In this document: positions 24,801-35,968 of the stretch, one piece after another
How positions within the stretch are numbered: the stretch's first letter is position 1
Layout: every line of letters starts with the position of its first letter
Source: Danio rerio
Lineage: Eukaryota > Chordata > Actinopteri > Cypriniformes > Danionidae
Direction of reading: 5' to 3'
Assembly: GCF_049306965.1 (NCBI RefSeq)
Contig: NC_133194.1
Span: forward strand, 8,004,501-8,068,500
DNA length: 64,000 nucleotides
Position numbers and translations under genes: made by a program
Notes under the pieces: model-generated
What the model saw: the letters and a program-made list of their open reading frames with translations, nothing else
Told to the model about the DNA's origin: nothing
Databases searched by the model: none

Positions 24801-27800
24801 CACCGCACACATTCGGCACCTACAGTCAAAAATCAGCATGCGCATTTAAACTCAAATTAATTACAAAATTATAATTTTCCTGACAATCAAATCACTGACT
24901 GGTGTATTTATATCAATTAACACACAAAAGTAATAACTCTATAAACACCATCTGTCAGGGACTGAATATAACCTGACACAATTTATAATGCCTATGATTG
25001 TAACAGTATTTAGTAATTAATAGTAATTAAATGTATTGTTCTTGTTAGTGTTGTCACGATAATGGAATTCGATACCAATCGGTACTGAATTTTAAAAAAC
25101 TACCCTTTTCCCGCTAACATTTGAGTGCATTCTTAAACACCGCTGATTTGCTTTAGTGTTCACATGCTCAACAGAAATGACTGTGATTGGCCGTGAAGGT
25201 CATCAGTTCAGGAATTCACAGCTGGACACTGGAGCTTTTCACATCAATCAGCTGGCTTGTCTATAAGCTGACATACAAGCAATCTGCAGTTGAATCGCAG
25301 CTTTAAAACACTCCAGTGTCCCTGTATCTGTGTAATTAGACTAAATTTACTAATACACATGCAAATCGTGGCAATGTGTTTCCTATAGAGAATTTTAAAC
25401 ACATATAAAGTGTAAATCAAAGACAAAATTACATCTGTTAATTTGCACTGAACACATCTTTTCCGGTCTCCTGGATTAAAAAGTGCGTTTTTTTCATACA
25501 GACCTTTTTTTGATGACCAAAAGTCATAACTTAAGGTTTAGGAAATATATTAGGGTGAGAAAATGATGACAGTTGTTTTGAGGGTAATCCTTTAAAACCA
25601 CTAATATCCGACAACTTATTACATGATATTTAACCCTTGTGTATTGTTCAAATTTACTACCCTTTCGTTATGTTCAGGGGCTGTTTTTGCCCCATTGACT
25701 TCCATTAAAATTACAATCTTTGATTGCAAAGCCATGACACCATATAGCCATGCATTCTTGATTGTTAGAGGTTTTCCCTGTTGAGAAGAGGTCAAAATTG
25801 TCAACTATCATCAGTTGGCACCATTAACACTTTAGATATGCCTGTGCAAAAAAAAAAAAAAAACGTTCTGACTTTTATATGGAGTTTTATGGAGTAAAAC
25901 AGAGAATTAGAGTGTGTGTGTGTAAATAAACGTACTCCGTTTACTATGTTCTGAGAGCTGAGCTGCTTATTTTTTTCGGATATATCAATAGTAATGTGTG
26001 CCAAGGTCTCTCTCACACACACTATACTTCATATAAAAGCCAGAAATGAAGCTTTTTTGCACTGCAACTGATGATCAACAGTAAAAAAAATAACAAATTT
26101 CCCCCCTCCAACATGAAAAACCAGTAACAAGCAAGAAAGCATGTTTATATGGTGTCATGGCTTTGCAATCCAAAAATGTCATTATGATGAAAGTCCATGG
26201 GGCAAAAACAGCCATCAACATAACTAAAGTGTAGTAAATTTGCCCAGAGTGTTTTGTTGAGTTTTTGAAAAATTTCAAAGCATTTTGATATGTGTCAAAA
26301 TAAGATGTCACCAAAAATCATTTCATTTGCTGAAACACAGAGATAGCTGTGGCCTAATTAAAGCTCAAAATCACCCTGAGAGTGGATGAAAACATCCCCA
26401 ACAGCACACAAGGGTTAAATGATTAACAAGACAGATAATCCTCAACCAATAGTATTATACCTGTAGGACTTGTTCCCATCTTTGCCTTGATGCTCATCCT
26501 CATCATTGGAGAGGTCATATGGGTCATTTGTGTTATGCTGTAACACATGAAAAACACAGTAAGCGGTTTAGCACAGGTTTACTTTAAGTCAAAAGTGTCC
26601 AATAACATGTTATCAATATTTAAACAAATAAATAACAAACAAAAAAAAACAACAGCATTATAACACCTCAGGAATGTCTCACCTGTCCACCAGCAGCCAG
26701 GTGTGCCAGAATCAGCGCATCACTCCCTGACGCGAGTGCATGGGCAGAAACAGGACCTGCCCTCGGCATCATGGACTTCTTCTTTCTGCCCCGCTTTGAG
26801 GGAATAGGCATGACTACAGCAGGCGGGATACTGCCGTCCTCTTTCTTGTCTGTTTACATCAGAATAGCAAAACATAGGAAAATAAAAAATAAAGTAATGT
26901 TAATTATCAAACATAATGTCTATAATTACTTCCTGCAACTGAACAGGTCTTTTTTTGTAAATTTGTTTAGATGAATGTCAAACTATAATTTCTAGCCCAG
27001 TTTAAAGACTAAATGACTGTTTAAATGATTCTGCTGACTAATATTCAACCAAATCATGTTTCAGAACTACAATTGGACAAAACTAGCCAGCTAAATCACC
27101 CTCATGTTGTTTCAAACATCATCTGAAAAAACGCAAATCAAGTTTTAGTGATTAACAGTTCCATTAATTTTTAAGTAAAATACAGAATAAAATACAGTAT
27201 CTCTGTACCGTATGAAACATTTATCCTGTTAAAAAAAACCAAAGGAACTAAGACAAATTAAGTTTGGAAATGTATTTAATCAAATGAGAAATTCAAAGCG
27301 TACTAATAAAAAAAGATCAGAAAATAATTCCATTGGTTTAATCCAAACTTTCTGAACAGACACGATTCTTTAAATATTCAATAGATTTCATTTTTCCTTG
27401 CTGTCATGTAAAGAGTAAAAACGCTAATCAAATGTATACAGAAGTTCTGCCATACCTGCTTGAAGCATTAAAACCAACTGCATTGGGTCTTGTGGAATAT
27501 TAAACATGCCATGTGATGCACAACAACAAACCTCATTGGTTATCAAGAATCAAGCAAGCATGTTTAACCTTCTAAGACCAAATGTGGAAACTATAAATAA
27601 ACCAGGGTTTATATGTGAACATTAAAAGCCTAAATTGAATATACTCATCACATTAAGCAATGATATTTTTTCAGAAAACTTTCATTAAAGGAACTCCACT
27701 TGTTTTTAAAACAGGCTTATTTTAAAACTCTCCTTAAAGCAGATATGTTTACACCAGACGTGTTACAAGCACGAGTGATTTGCATGTTAAGTCGCAAATA

Positions 27801-30800
27801 GACATCCTGCAGCACAAAAAGTTGGGGGAAAAAAAAAAAAAACACTTTAGTGGCCATTTGTGCTGCGTTAACCAATCAGGTGCTTGCTCATGTAGGGGTG
27901 TGATTATGACATAGTGCCTCTTATTGGAGTACCGAGGGGAAATCTTCCTGCAGACCCCCTGCAGACAACAGCTCATTAAACTGGGCTGGACTCAGTCAGA
28001 AGGACAGCTGAAAGCTACCATGATCCAGCTTTAGTTTCTGGAAGAGTTGTTGTGCTCAAAAACCTGGGTGCACCTTTGAAAGGATCTAGTGAACTCAGAC
28101 AGGGCGCCAAATGAATAAACACTGTTTTTCAGCCTTCCTAAACCACATAAACACAGCTACTAATAAAACCAATGTTAGCCATTTAACAACAAAGTTAGAG
28201 TCCACATCAATTGTGAAGTGAATTCGCTGCCCAAAATTATCGAGTTTAATGCAGGAATGAAGCAATTTTGACGTGTGAATGACGCGAGTAAACTCAAAAT
28301 GTTCACACTTCTATTTACGTACTAATAGTGTGCTTTATATGCACAAACCGCGTCTGGTGTAAACAAAGCATTACAGTTAAACAGTTCAGTTTTACCATTT
28401 TAATCCATTCAGATCTGAAGGGAACACTTAGTTTAGCTTAGCATAGATTATTGAATCAGATTAGACCGTTAGCACCTCACTCAAAACATGAACAAAGAGT
28501 TTTGATAAATGTCCCATTTCAAGCTTGACTCTTCAAAAGTTACATCGTGTACCAAGAGCAACAGAAAATGAAATGTTGCTATCTTCCTGGCAGATATGTT
28601 TAGAAGAAACTATACTCTCTGGCATAATAATCAAGGAAATTTGCAGCTGTACCATGATTCAAACAATGGTAAAACTCAACTGTTTAACTCTAGGGGAGTT
28701 GTAAAATAATCCAATATTTCAAAAAACAGATCTCTCAAGTATATGGAACAACAAGAGGGTGAATAAAGTGAACCCACCCTTTAAAAACCACCTAATAAGT
28801 ACACAGGGTAAATAAAAAGTCATTTCTGTGTGTATGTATGTATGTGTGTGTGTGTGAATGTGTATGTGATTGGCTACAGGTTTCTGGTGGGGACGTGCAT
28901 GTGCTATCATACTTACAGTGGCTGTGGAGATAGAGGGAAGGGGGCCGGACAGCCTCTGACAGAAAAGAGCAGAACAACATATAATCGCTGTCCTTCCCTC
29001 CATCCATCCAATCAATCATCCATCCCTTCTCACTACCTCCCACAGTCACTCTCGCTTTCACTTCCTACAGCTTCTCTGACTCCGATAACGGCTGAGTAAG
29101 CAAGCATATGCGCGCGTGTCTGGTGTTTTAAACAGAGAAAGTGGAATTCAAAAATCTTGAGCATGATCATGACATGTAACGTGTGCTGCACACTATGTGT
29201 TGCTATTTTAAAAGTAAATCTACCACGCTCTAAACATTAATGTCCTGATGAATCATATGCTACTAAGAAATGCCTATTTACTATTTGCTGCAAAAATATG
29301 GAGGCTTATGAATTTAGTGTAATTAAAGTTTAATTAAATTATAAATGTTTAGCGATTGTGAACTTTCTGACGGTAGGAAATGCTATATATTTGTTCTGCA
29401 AGGACGCATTGATTAAAGTAAATCTTTTCATCGTATACCTGAGTGTGACATACTATTGGAAAAAATCTAAATGTAGAGTGGGGACTTGCATAACATTTAC
29501 TTTATAAATGTATGTAAAACACGAGGCAAGGATTGATCAAAAGTGGTGGTTAAGACATTTAAAATATTACAAAACATCCAAATCAGTATTTTATGATGAT
29601 TTCCAAAGATTTGTGTGGGATTGAGGACTACTGAAGAGTAATGATGCTGAAAATTAAGCTTTGAATCACAATAATCAGCAACAAAATCAGATGAAGCATG
29701 TCATGATTACACCATTAAACTAATATTCATACAAGTTCTTAGAAATTTAAATCCAGTGTGATTTACAGATGAACCGGTTGTATAATCTGGGCTCCTGGAC
29801 CGTATATAGATGGATATAGTATAAACAGCAGCATTTTTTAAACATGATGGAAGGGTCAAAAAGGTCAGTAAATTTGTTTACCTGTGTTTGATGGGTGCAA
29901 AGCGGACACTATCATGGTTGTTGTTGGCGGTCCAGAAACAAAAGACTGAGAGGAGGCAGGAGGAGAGACCAGCGTGCCCTGAGGAGTGATCACTAACCCT
30001 GCTGAGAGACACACAGTCGAAATGCATCAATTTAGGCTATTTTAGACCTCATTGAATTAATACAATTTTTTTGTTGTGTCTGGTTAAAGGAATACTCCAC
30101 TTCTTTTGGAAATAGGCTCATTTTACAACCCCCACAGTGGTTGTAAAATGAGCCTAAACAGTTGACTTTGACCATTTTTGAATCCATTCAGCCAATCTCC
30201 AAGTCTGGTGAGAGAACTTTTAGCTTAGCTTAGCATAAATTATTGAATGAGATTAGACCATTAGCATCACACTCAAAAAATGACCAAAGAGCTTTGATAT
30301 TTCCCTATTTAAAGCTTAATATTTCGGAAATTAAATCATGAACTAAGACCAATAGAAAATGAAAAGTTTCAATCTTCTAGGCTTACAAGCATGAAAACTA
30401 CATTCTCATTCTGACATAATATTCAAGGAAGTTTGCTGCCGTACCATGACTTCAAAATAATAAAACCAAAACCAATAATAAAACCAAATTACTATTTTGA
30501 AATCCATTAAGCTGATTTTTGGGTAAAACGTGGGCCCTTTTAGCTTAGCTTAGCTTAGCATAGATCATTGAATCAGATTAGACCATTAGAATCCGCAAAA
30601 AAATTAAAAGTTGCTATTTTCTAGGCCAGTGTTTCTCAACCACGTTCCTGGAGGACCACCAGCACTGCACATTTTCCATACCTCCTTCTCCAAAAACACC
30701 TGATTTAGATCATCAGTTCATTACCAGAGACTGAATAACTTGTAATGGGTGTGAAACATAAAGGAGACATGCAAAACATGCAGTGCTGGTGTTCCTCCGG

Positions 30801-32394
30801 GAATGTGATTGATAAATACTGTTCCAGATCAAAATGTCTAGGATCAGAAGATATAAGCTTTAAATAGGAATATTATCAAGCATATTTGTTGACGTTCTTG
30901 AGCAAGATGCTAATGGTCTAATCCACTTCAATAGTCTATGCTAAGCTAAGCTAAAAGTGCTCCCGCAAGACCCTGAGATCGACTGAATGGATTCAACGTG
31001 TGATAAAACTTCACAAAATTTTAAAACTCAACTTTTAAACTTTAGCAGAGTTGTCAACTGAGCTCGTTTTTAAAGAGGTGGTCCAGAGTGTATTTTTAAG
31101 ACTTGGTTGTGTTTATGGGGTGCAAAACAATGTGTGCTCAAACTTCCATTGTGAAAAAAAAATCCCATTATTTTTTAATCTGTCTTACTTTATTATATAC
31201 AGCTACTCAGCTAACAAGAAAATGACCGTCATATTCCCTATTTCCTACGAAAGCCCGCCCTCAAGAGGCTCTGATATGTCAGCTAAAATAATGTGCTGTG
31301 ATTCACGGATCAGCTCCATGTTACCAGGAAGCATCTCTACTATGATATAACAGCGCATCTGGCCAAGCCCCATCAGTGCTTGGGGTGTATGCGCGTAACC
31401 TGAAGGGTTTATGACATCATTAACCCAGATGTATTTATTTGTAGTCCCCAAACTTCGTTCACTGTAGGCTTTGCTAAGCTAACTCTGTAAAAGCCAATGT
31501 CTCACTTTGCATTGAACTCTGACCGTCTTGCATTCAGAGATGATGTTTATGTTCACACAGCAACATTACACATCAACTAAAGAACAACATATGATATCGC
31601 AGTGGACCACCCCTTTAATATCTATCAAACTTTTAAGACTATTTAAAAAAATAATACTGAGTCTTCTAAACTTTGAATACTCACCTGCAGTCATGATGCC
31701 AGTAGACGGGACGGGCACCACCGTGATGTTCTGGGATGTGTGAGGTGGGTGAAGGTGCGCTCCTACACCAGTCATCTGCGCCCCTGCTGACCCGCCCCCT
31801 CCTCCTCCACCACCACCTCCACTCTCCTGCTTTGGCACCCTCCCGACGGCTCCCGTATCCATGGCGACCGAGCCTGGCACCGTCAGCACCGCTGTAGGGT
31901 AGTGCGCGGCGGACGAGTGTGGAAAGGACCCAGCCTTGTCCGGCCCGAGCTGCTCTTTCATCTTGCTCAGAAACATGGCGTTGTCGATCTAAACTCGCAG
32001 AGGGGAATGAATGGAGAAAAAAAAACAAGGGAAAGAAGGGAAGGAGGAAAGAGAAAAGGAGGATGGATTGAGAGATAAACGCAGATGAAGGATGAAGGGG
32101 AAGAAGGAGAGAGCAGCGAGGGAAGGGTTACTTTTTTGGGGATGTTTGGGCAAGGTTTCCAGAGAGTAACTTTCACATGGGTCAGTGCGAGGTTGGTATT
32201 ATCCATCCCGGACTGGTATGCTTGTTTTGTTTGCTTTTTTTTTTTTAATAGATTGTGCTCTATAAGCATGGCGTGTCTGTTAAAGACACAACGATGTACA
32301 GTACAAGAGAGTCCAATAATAAGGTGTCTACCTGTCCTTGCACTGTTGGAACGGGAGACCAAAAGTATGATGAGTTGAAATGGGAATCTTCCAT
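15496..32394 (-). CDS. znf384l: ZNF384-type (CIZ/NMP4) C2H2 zinc-finger protein, complete coding region
   Basis: ZNF384 proteins are nuclear regulators that bind poly(A/T)-type sites through Kruppel fingers. Coding exons, 5' to 3' on the minus strand: 32394-32332, 31988-31685, 29998-29882, 26849-26683, 26537-26461, 24819-24595, 21129-20962 (cassette), 18016-17938, 16329-16171, 15885-15496. All have AG/GT borders and compatible phases. The product is 582 residues with the cassette or 526 without. Features in order: MEDSHFNSSYFW start; QNITVVPVPSTGIMTA; basic KRGRKKK; acidic DPYDLSNDEDE; fingers from residue 243 to 464; a 13-Ala tract; and the C-terminal LCLTVSTSAIQVEH. All are hallmarks of ZNF384 as I recall the human protein. 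The start is the only ATG giving the family N-terminus; the exon begins 5 nt upstream of it. The paralogue symbol is from memory of zebrafish nomenclature and is less certain than the family. Confidence 0.92.
16405..16630. mobile_element. Fragment of the common TA-target MITE
   Basis: The words AACAGAGCAAGGATTTTTTT, TCTTCTGGAGAAAGTCTTAT and ATTTTGGCTAGAATAAAATC are the inverse of 23520-23700. Only about 220 bp of the family is present. Confidence 0.7.
16677..16862. mobile_element. 186-bp hAT MITE with perfect 8-bp target duplication
   Basis: The ends CAGGGGTGGCCAACCCTGTT and its inverse AACAGGGTTGGCCACTCCTG border a strong palindrome (CTGCAGATTTCAGTTGC against GCAACTGAAATCTGCAG). Flanking TTATAAAC occurs at 16669-16676 and 16863-16870. 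Confidence 0.9.
17020..17252 (+). mobile_element. DANA SINE, 5'-truncated
   Basis: It covers the body and tail of the danio tRNA-derived SINE: GGGTGCTCCGGTTTCCCCCA, GGATGTTTCCCAGTGATGG, CATCCGCTGCGTAAAACATA, TTAATAAAGGGACTAAGCCG, then an (AATG)n tail. The tRNA-like head is missing. Confidence 0.9.
18370..18800. repeat. Interspersed repeat related to 8630-9010
   Basis: Shared blocks include GTAAACTATCTGCTGCTGAC, AACACTGAATAA and GAGGTGATCATTGT in the same order as at 8630-9010, so this is another copy of the family at 7124-9208. Its ends are not clear. Confidence 0.6.
19213..20287. mobile_element. MITE with TTAAAGGGGTCATGAAG-type ends, split by an L1 piece
   Basis: The left end ATTAAAGGAGTTGTGAAC is mirrored at the right by TTCATGACCCCTTTAAT. 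The element is interrupted at 19351-19925 by a LINE fragment with its own target duplication. Confidence 0.6.
19351..19925 (+). mobile_element. L1/Tx1-type LINE, 5'-truncated ORF2 end
   Basis: A plus-strand frame reads AKRLILLKWKDQKPSTPTQW, matching the LILLxWK...P...W block near the C-terminus of L1-type ORF2. It continues in another frame as MEKIRLSRGSSNQLKKIWDP and FKKYIQEH, the usual next block, so one frameshift separates the two. Near-identical 15-bp copies of TTTAATGAAGCCAAT flank it (19336-19350 and 19926-19940, one mismatch), the mark of target-primed insertion. Only about 570 bp of the element arrived. Confidence 0.8.
20962..21129 (-). CDS. znf384l: znf384l cassette exon duplicating fingers 2-3
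   Basis: 168 nt (56 codons) with the same split-codon phase at both ends, so it can be included or skipped without shifting frame. Included, the junction reads QQHTR-NHTEGKPHKC; skipped, it reads QQHTR-IHTGDRPYKC. Both leave an intact H-x3-H and a normal linker. It encodes a second CPHC and CSYC finger pair. Human ZNF384 isoforms are known to differ by a comparable two-finger block. The exon is almost identical in DNA to the core of 24595-24819. Confidence 0.88.
21300..21340. repeat. (CT)n tract
   Basis: Two CT blocks (CTCTCTCTCTCTCT) in a znf384l intron. Confidence 0.85.
22905..23090 (-). mobile_element. tRNA-derived SINE-like sequence
   Basis: On the minus strand it opens with TACAATAGCCTAGTGATTAG, resembling a Pol III A box, and 50-60 bp later has GAGTTCAAATCCCAGC, resembling a B box. 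It then runs into an A/T-rich tail next to the GT repeat. I did not identify the family; it is not DANA. Confidence 0.55.
23121..23823. mobile_element. hAT-type MITE (GATGCCCAAACT ends) carrying another insertion
   Basis: The left part (AGGGCAGGGATGCCCAAACT) and right part (AGTTTGGGCACCCCTGCTCT) are inverse. CTCTAG is found at both borders. The body is split at 23173 by the element at 23175-23727. Confidence 0.7.
23175..23727. mobile_element. Complete TA-target MITE (553 bp)
   Basis: It begins CAGTTGAAGTCAGAATTATT and ends with the inverse AATAATTCTGACTTCAACTG, flanked by TA on both sides (23173-23174, 23728-23729), as for Tc1/mariner-type insertion. Other fragments in the window are at 6940-7123, 9209-9597 and 16405-16630. 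No coding capacity. Confidence 0.85.
24595..24819 (-). CDS. znf384l: znf384l constitutive finger exon (fingers 1-3)
   Basis: 225 nt, split-codon borders on both sides. It encodes finger 1 (CRMC...HAKSH), the linker TEAKPHK, finger 2 (CPHC...HIRIH) and most of finger 3 (CSYC...QQH). The donor is GTACAA, a weak match to consensus. A weak donor is consistent with regulated joining to either 21129 or 18016. Confidence 0.9.
25634..26414. mobile_element. piggyBac-like MITE with TTAA flanks
   Basis: TTAA borders both ends (25630-25633 and 26415-26418). The termini are CCCTTGTGTATTGTTC and its inverse ending CACACAAGGG. The interior is a long imperfect hairpin: GGGGCTGTTTTTGCCCCATT on the left is matched by ATGGGGCAAAAACAGCC on the right, and CCATGACACCATATA by TATATGGTGTCATGG. 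TTAA targeting is characteristic of piggyBac transposases; no transposase is encoded. Confidence 0.75.
27664..28717. mobile_element. MITE of the TTAGCTTAGCATAGA family, interrupted
   Basis: It begins AAAGGAACTCCACTTG and includes the family signature TTTAGCTTAGCATAGATTAT and GATTAGACCGTTAGC. The end near 28690-28717 reads TAGGGGAGTTGTAAAATAAT. The left arm is separated from the body by the element at 27746-28368. Confidence 0.6.
27746..28368. mobile_element. hAT-like MITE with TTTACACCAGACG ends
   Basis: TGTTTACACCAGACGTGTTA at the left is mirrored by CCGCGTCTGGTGTAAACAAA at the right. AAAGCA occurs beside both ends, a partial target duplication. It interrupts the element at 27664-28717. Confidence 0.6.
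30086..31045. mobile_element. MITE of the TTAGCTTAGCATAGA family, with internal insertion
   Basis: The left half carries AAATAGGCTCATTTTACAAC, ATCCATTCAGCCAATCTC and TTAGCTTAGCTTAGCATAAA. The inverted right half near 30930-31040 has TATGCTAAGCTAAGCTAAAA. The signature block occurs twice in the left half (30215 and 30540), suggesting an internal duplication. A hAT MITE sits at 30627-30821. Confidence 0.6.
30627..30821. mobile_element. hAT-type MITE, second copy of the 5412 family
   Basis: It begins CAGTGTTTCTCAACCACGTT and ends ATTGATAAATACTG. Flanks TTCTAGGC and TTCCAGAT agree at 6 of 8 bases, consistent with an aged 8-bp target duplication. Confidence 0.7.
31070..31618. mobile_element. MITE with TTAAAGGGGTGGTCCA-type ends
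   Basis: TTTAAAGAGGTGGTCC at the left is mirrored by GGACCACCCCTTTAA at the right. It ends only about 65 bp from the donor side of znf384l exon 31685-31988. Confidence 0.7.
31685..31988 (-). CDS. znf384l: znf384l exon 2 with poly-Gly tract
   Basis: It begins IDNAMFLSKMKEQLGPDK and encodes an SPHxx-type low-complexity stretch with ten consecutive Gly (GGN codons), then QNITVVPVPSTGIMTA, the most conserved N-terminal block of the family. 304 nt; it ends after one base of a codon, which the next exon (29998) completes as Gly. Confidence 0.9.
32332..32394 (-). CDS. znf384l: znf384l first coding exon
   Basis: The exon encodes 21 residues, MEDSHFNSSYFW through VPTVQGQ, and ends at a GT donor (32331-32330). 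The acceptor AG lies at 32401-32400, so only 5 nt of 5' UTR are in this exon and the rest must come from an upstream exon, probably near 38.2 kb. Longer open frames here just read through the splice sites. Confidence 0.9.
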
Positions 32395-32880
32395 TATTTC
32401 TGCAATTAAAAAGCAACATAACTTGTAAAACACCCACTCGGCCTTTGGCAACAGTTGTGAAATGACACCTCGTCCTTACGTTCCACATGTTGCCTGAAGG
32501 TTTATTCACTCAGACACTTGGGCAATGTATTCATTTTGGCACCCAAGTACTCTGAATTACACAAAAAGCCTTTATTTTCTAAAGATTTGCTTGGAAACAT
32601 CTGCAAAATGTCATGCATCTTTTTTTTCTTTTGGCATTTATGACTTAATTTATCCTTAAATAAAGAACATAGGGGCATCTTTGTGGTGTATGCTTAGCAA
32701 AGAGGTGTGTTGGGTTAGGAATCACAGGACATGCATGGCCAATTGTGTCAAATTAACATGCATAAAGACAAAATGCATTGATGTTAAGTCACCCTGCAAG
32801 AAAAACATACTGGAGTGATTTGCTGATCTCTAACCAAGTTGGTGCTTAACTGATTTAATGTGTTGGTAGACTAGTACACT

Positions 32881-34077
32881 AGGGGTGCGTTTCCAAAAAC
32901 ATTGTTAGCCAACTAAGGTCGCAAGTTCCGTCATTACAAACATAGTTTGTTGATTTGCCATATCCCAAATCTGTCGTTCCAACAAACATTAGCAAACTGC
33001 ATCACAAACTTGTACACTTGCAACTACACCCGCAGAGCTATAGTTAGAAACAAATCCTGGCTGTGTTCTATTCCCAGTTATCACCCCTATGCCCTATTCA
33101 TTTAGAACATTCTAACATTAAAACTTGTAATTGTAAAAAAAAAAATCCTTAAAGTCATCACTCTTAGTCTTAGGTGTAATTTGCTTTCAAAGTATTTTTA
33201 CAGTTCATATTTAGAAATCTTCATGTTTACAATTGTGTTGCCTTCGCAGTGCACATTGAAAACATTGATGTCATTTTGAACACAGCTGTGGCTCATGACG
33301 AAAGCTATAGGTGACCTATTATAAAACTGGAATTTATGTTACGTCTCCAAAGCTTGAGAAAACAAACAACATAACATATGTTATTGCTTTTAATTTATAG
33401 TGGGTTATTTATTGAGTATCTGTACTGTATTTGACATGGGCCTGTTGGTTAGAACATCTCTGCAGTGGTTTACGTGTCAAATTGTAAAAATAGACTTTTC
33501 TAAAAAAAAATAAAAAAAAAATTAATAAATGAATAAACAATATCCTACTTAATAATACTAATAAAAAGAACAATCATCATTAATAATATTACTACACTAG
33601 GATTTTCTTTTCCATTAAGAGCATCATTAAGGGCGTCTTAAGTTATTCGCCTGTTAAGTGTGACATCACACTAAGAGGCTTTTTTTAGGTCCAAGTGCTA
33701 TATCAAACGGTATGGGGAGACTCATCAAATGAGTGTATATATCCATGCCTAATATCCAACGGTCAGAAAGAGATTCATTTTTTATAAATTGTTAAAATTT
33801 TTGTATTTGTGATGCAGCAAGTCCACAGACTGATGTGTACACCATGATTTTATATAAAATTAATTTTTCTCAATTCAAATGAGTAGCGGCTTGGACCCGG
33901 AAACAGTATTACATACGTCACTTAACAAGCGGATAACGTGGTTCAAACAATGGATCTGTGACAGAGAAACTACGGGTTTTGGGTAACACTTGTTACTACA
34001 ATGTTTTTTTCCCAAACGATGCATCGTACTATGATAGTTCAGCCGCGAGTTACATCAATGTTTGGGAAACGCACACC
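32881..34077. mobile_element. Long MITE with GTGCGTTTCC ends
   Basis: AGGGGTGCGTTTCCAAAAAC at the left is mirrored by TTTGGGAAACGCACACC at the right. It is in the first intron of znf384l; the middle is AT-rich and featureless by eye. Confidence 0.55.
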
Positions 34078-35569
34078 AGATCAACCAGCCAAAACCTCTA
34101 GTAAAAGTTAAATAAAACAGATGTAATGACAGACTGGTATTTTAAAAAAGGAACCAAATTAAAATGAGCTTATAAACAGGTTTATGCATACTAAAGGGGC
34201 TTTCACACTTGGTAGTAAAGCCTAGGTAGTAACTTAGACTGTATCCCCAGAGAACTAATCAAAAACCATCACCTACGATAACTTGTACTACATATCAATG
34301 ATGAGAAAATAACACAAATCAGATACAAATACAACTGGTTACTGTTGTTAACATTAGCTTCCTCTATGTGTGTAAAGCTCTGGGCACTCTAGACTTTGAG
34401 CTTCTGTCGTACAGCCCTATGAAAAGGGGCGGGATCAAATATGATGATGTGGAACCGATAAAATAAATGACTTCTCCGTAATTTAAGTTTATGTAAAGAG
34501 GAGTCAGAATTATCAGAACTATCGGTCTCAGTCAATCACGTGATGTGAAACCACTGGATTCACTAAACTTAAACTTTGAAATGCAGCGACATTAAAAAAA
34601 TTAAATAAATAAATTTGCATGTACATGAATTTAAGTCAATGGGGCGAAAGTGCAGTGTGACTGACTGTGGATTAATACTTTAAAGTTTTGTGCCAATTTT
34701 TGGTATGGTATGTATTCTACCAATCAGTGTACAAACAACTACATCACAGTAGTTCCTATTATGCTGGATTAGGTAAAAAGCTGATGTATGAGCTAATATA
34801 GCTACCTCAAAGTTCATAGAACAGGTTCCAAGTACTTTGATTCAAACGGAGCAGATAATTCTGACAATAATTCTAGGAACTATATATAGATATATATATA
34901 TTAAAAAAAAAGTTCCTATGTGCCAAATCCCCTGAAGAATGTATGTTTACACAACAACAGCGCACTTAAAATGCTACAATTTTTCCTGTGTTTTTTAAAG
35001 GTTTCACATACAGTTGAAAATGTTGTCAAAACCATTCCTGTTTACACAGATCAGTGAAGACGACAACAATATTCACAATTTTCAGGTCCCCAAAAGACTG
35101 TTGTCATGTAAATGAATGACCAAAATGCATTAATATCTGTCAGTTTATGTTGAAAATGGTATGCTGATGATGAAACTCGCATTATATGCACTGCATATTG
35201 ATGCGCATACACATAAAATGTGAGTAAACATGCTTAACACATTTCATCATCAGAAGACTATGAGCATACTGTACACACACAGCATGTGCAGCTTGCATTG
35301 TTGTCGCTGGTTGAACATGTCTTTTTGTTTTTAGACAAAATAATTCAACTGACTTAACAGTGAATTAAGAAGTTACACCGACAGAAAAAAAATAGAGATG
35401 GAACAAAAACTCCACAAATAGATGTCCATTTTGACGAGCTAGTGTGTAAGGGGATTATAAGATGTCCATAACTAAAAAAAGGTACACACATATAGACCAG
35501 TGTGTCTGCTCACTATGAAAATGTGTGTAGTCTGAAAGGCTGTGTTAGGCTGTGCATTCATGCTGAATT

Positions 35570-35689
<120 letters not shown>

Positions 35690-35968
35690 TTGGTCTTCAT
35701 TTGTACTATTTGCATTATTTTGCATACACATGAATACTTTTTTACATGCATTTATAAAATAGATGTTGGGCAAGTCCCCACGCTACATTTAGATAGAACA
35801 ATATGTCACACTCAGGTATAAGATGAAAAGATTTACTTTAATTTTAAGGTCTTGATTCTATGCACCAGCGATGTATTTATTTAATTGTAGTGGAAATGTG
35901 AACTAAAAAGTGGAAGCAGATTAACATAAACATGCAAAAGTCATTTTGACAAGATCTACCAGAGTTAA

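Noticed and set aside
31967-32509. 180-codon minus-strand frame
   Set aside because: It crosses the splice sites of the znf384l first coding exon in another frame and has a low-complexity, Ser/Pro-rich read-out.
32881-34077. Possible CRISPR-like or phage feature among the repeats
   Set aside because: No regularly spaced identical repeats occur anywhere in the window, and the genome is clearly vertebrate; the repeats here are MITE ends.
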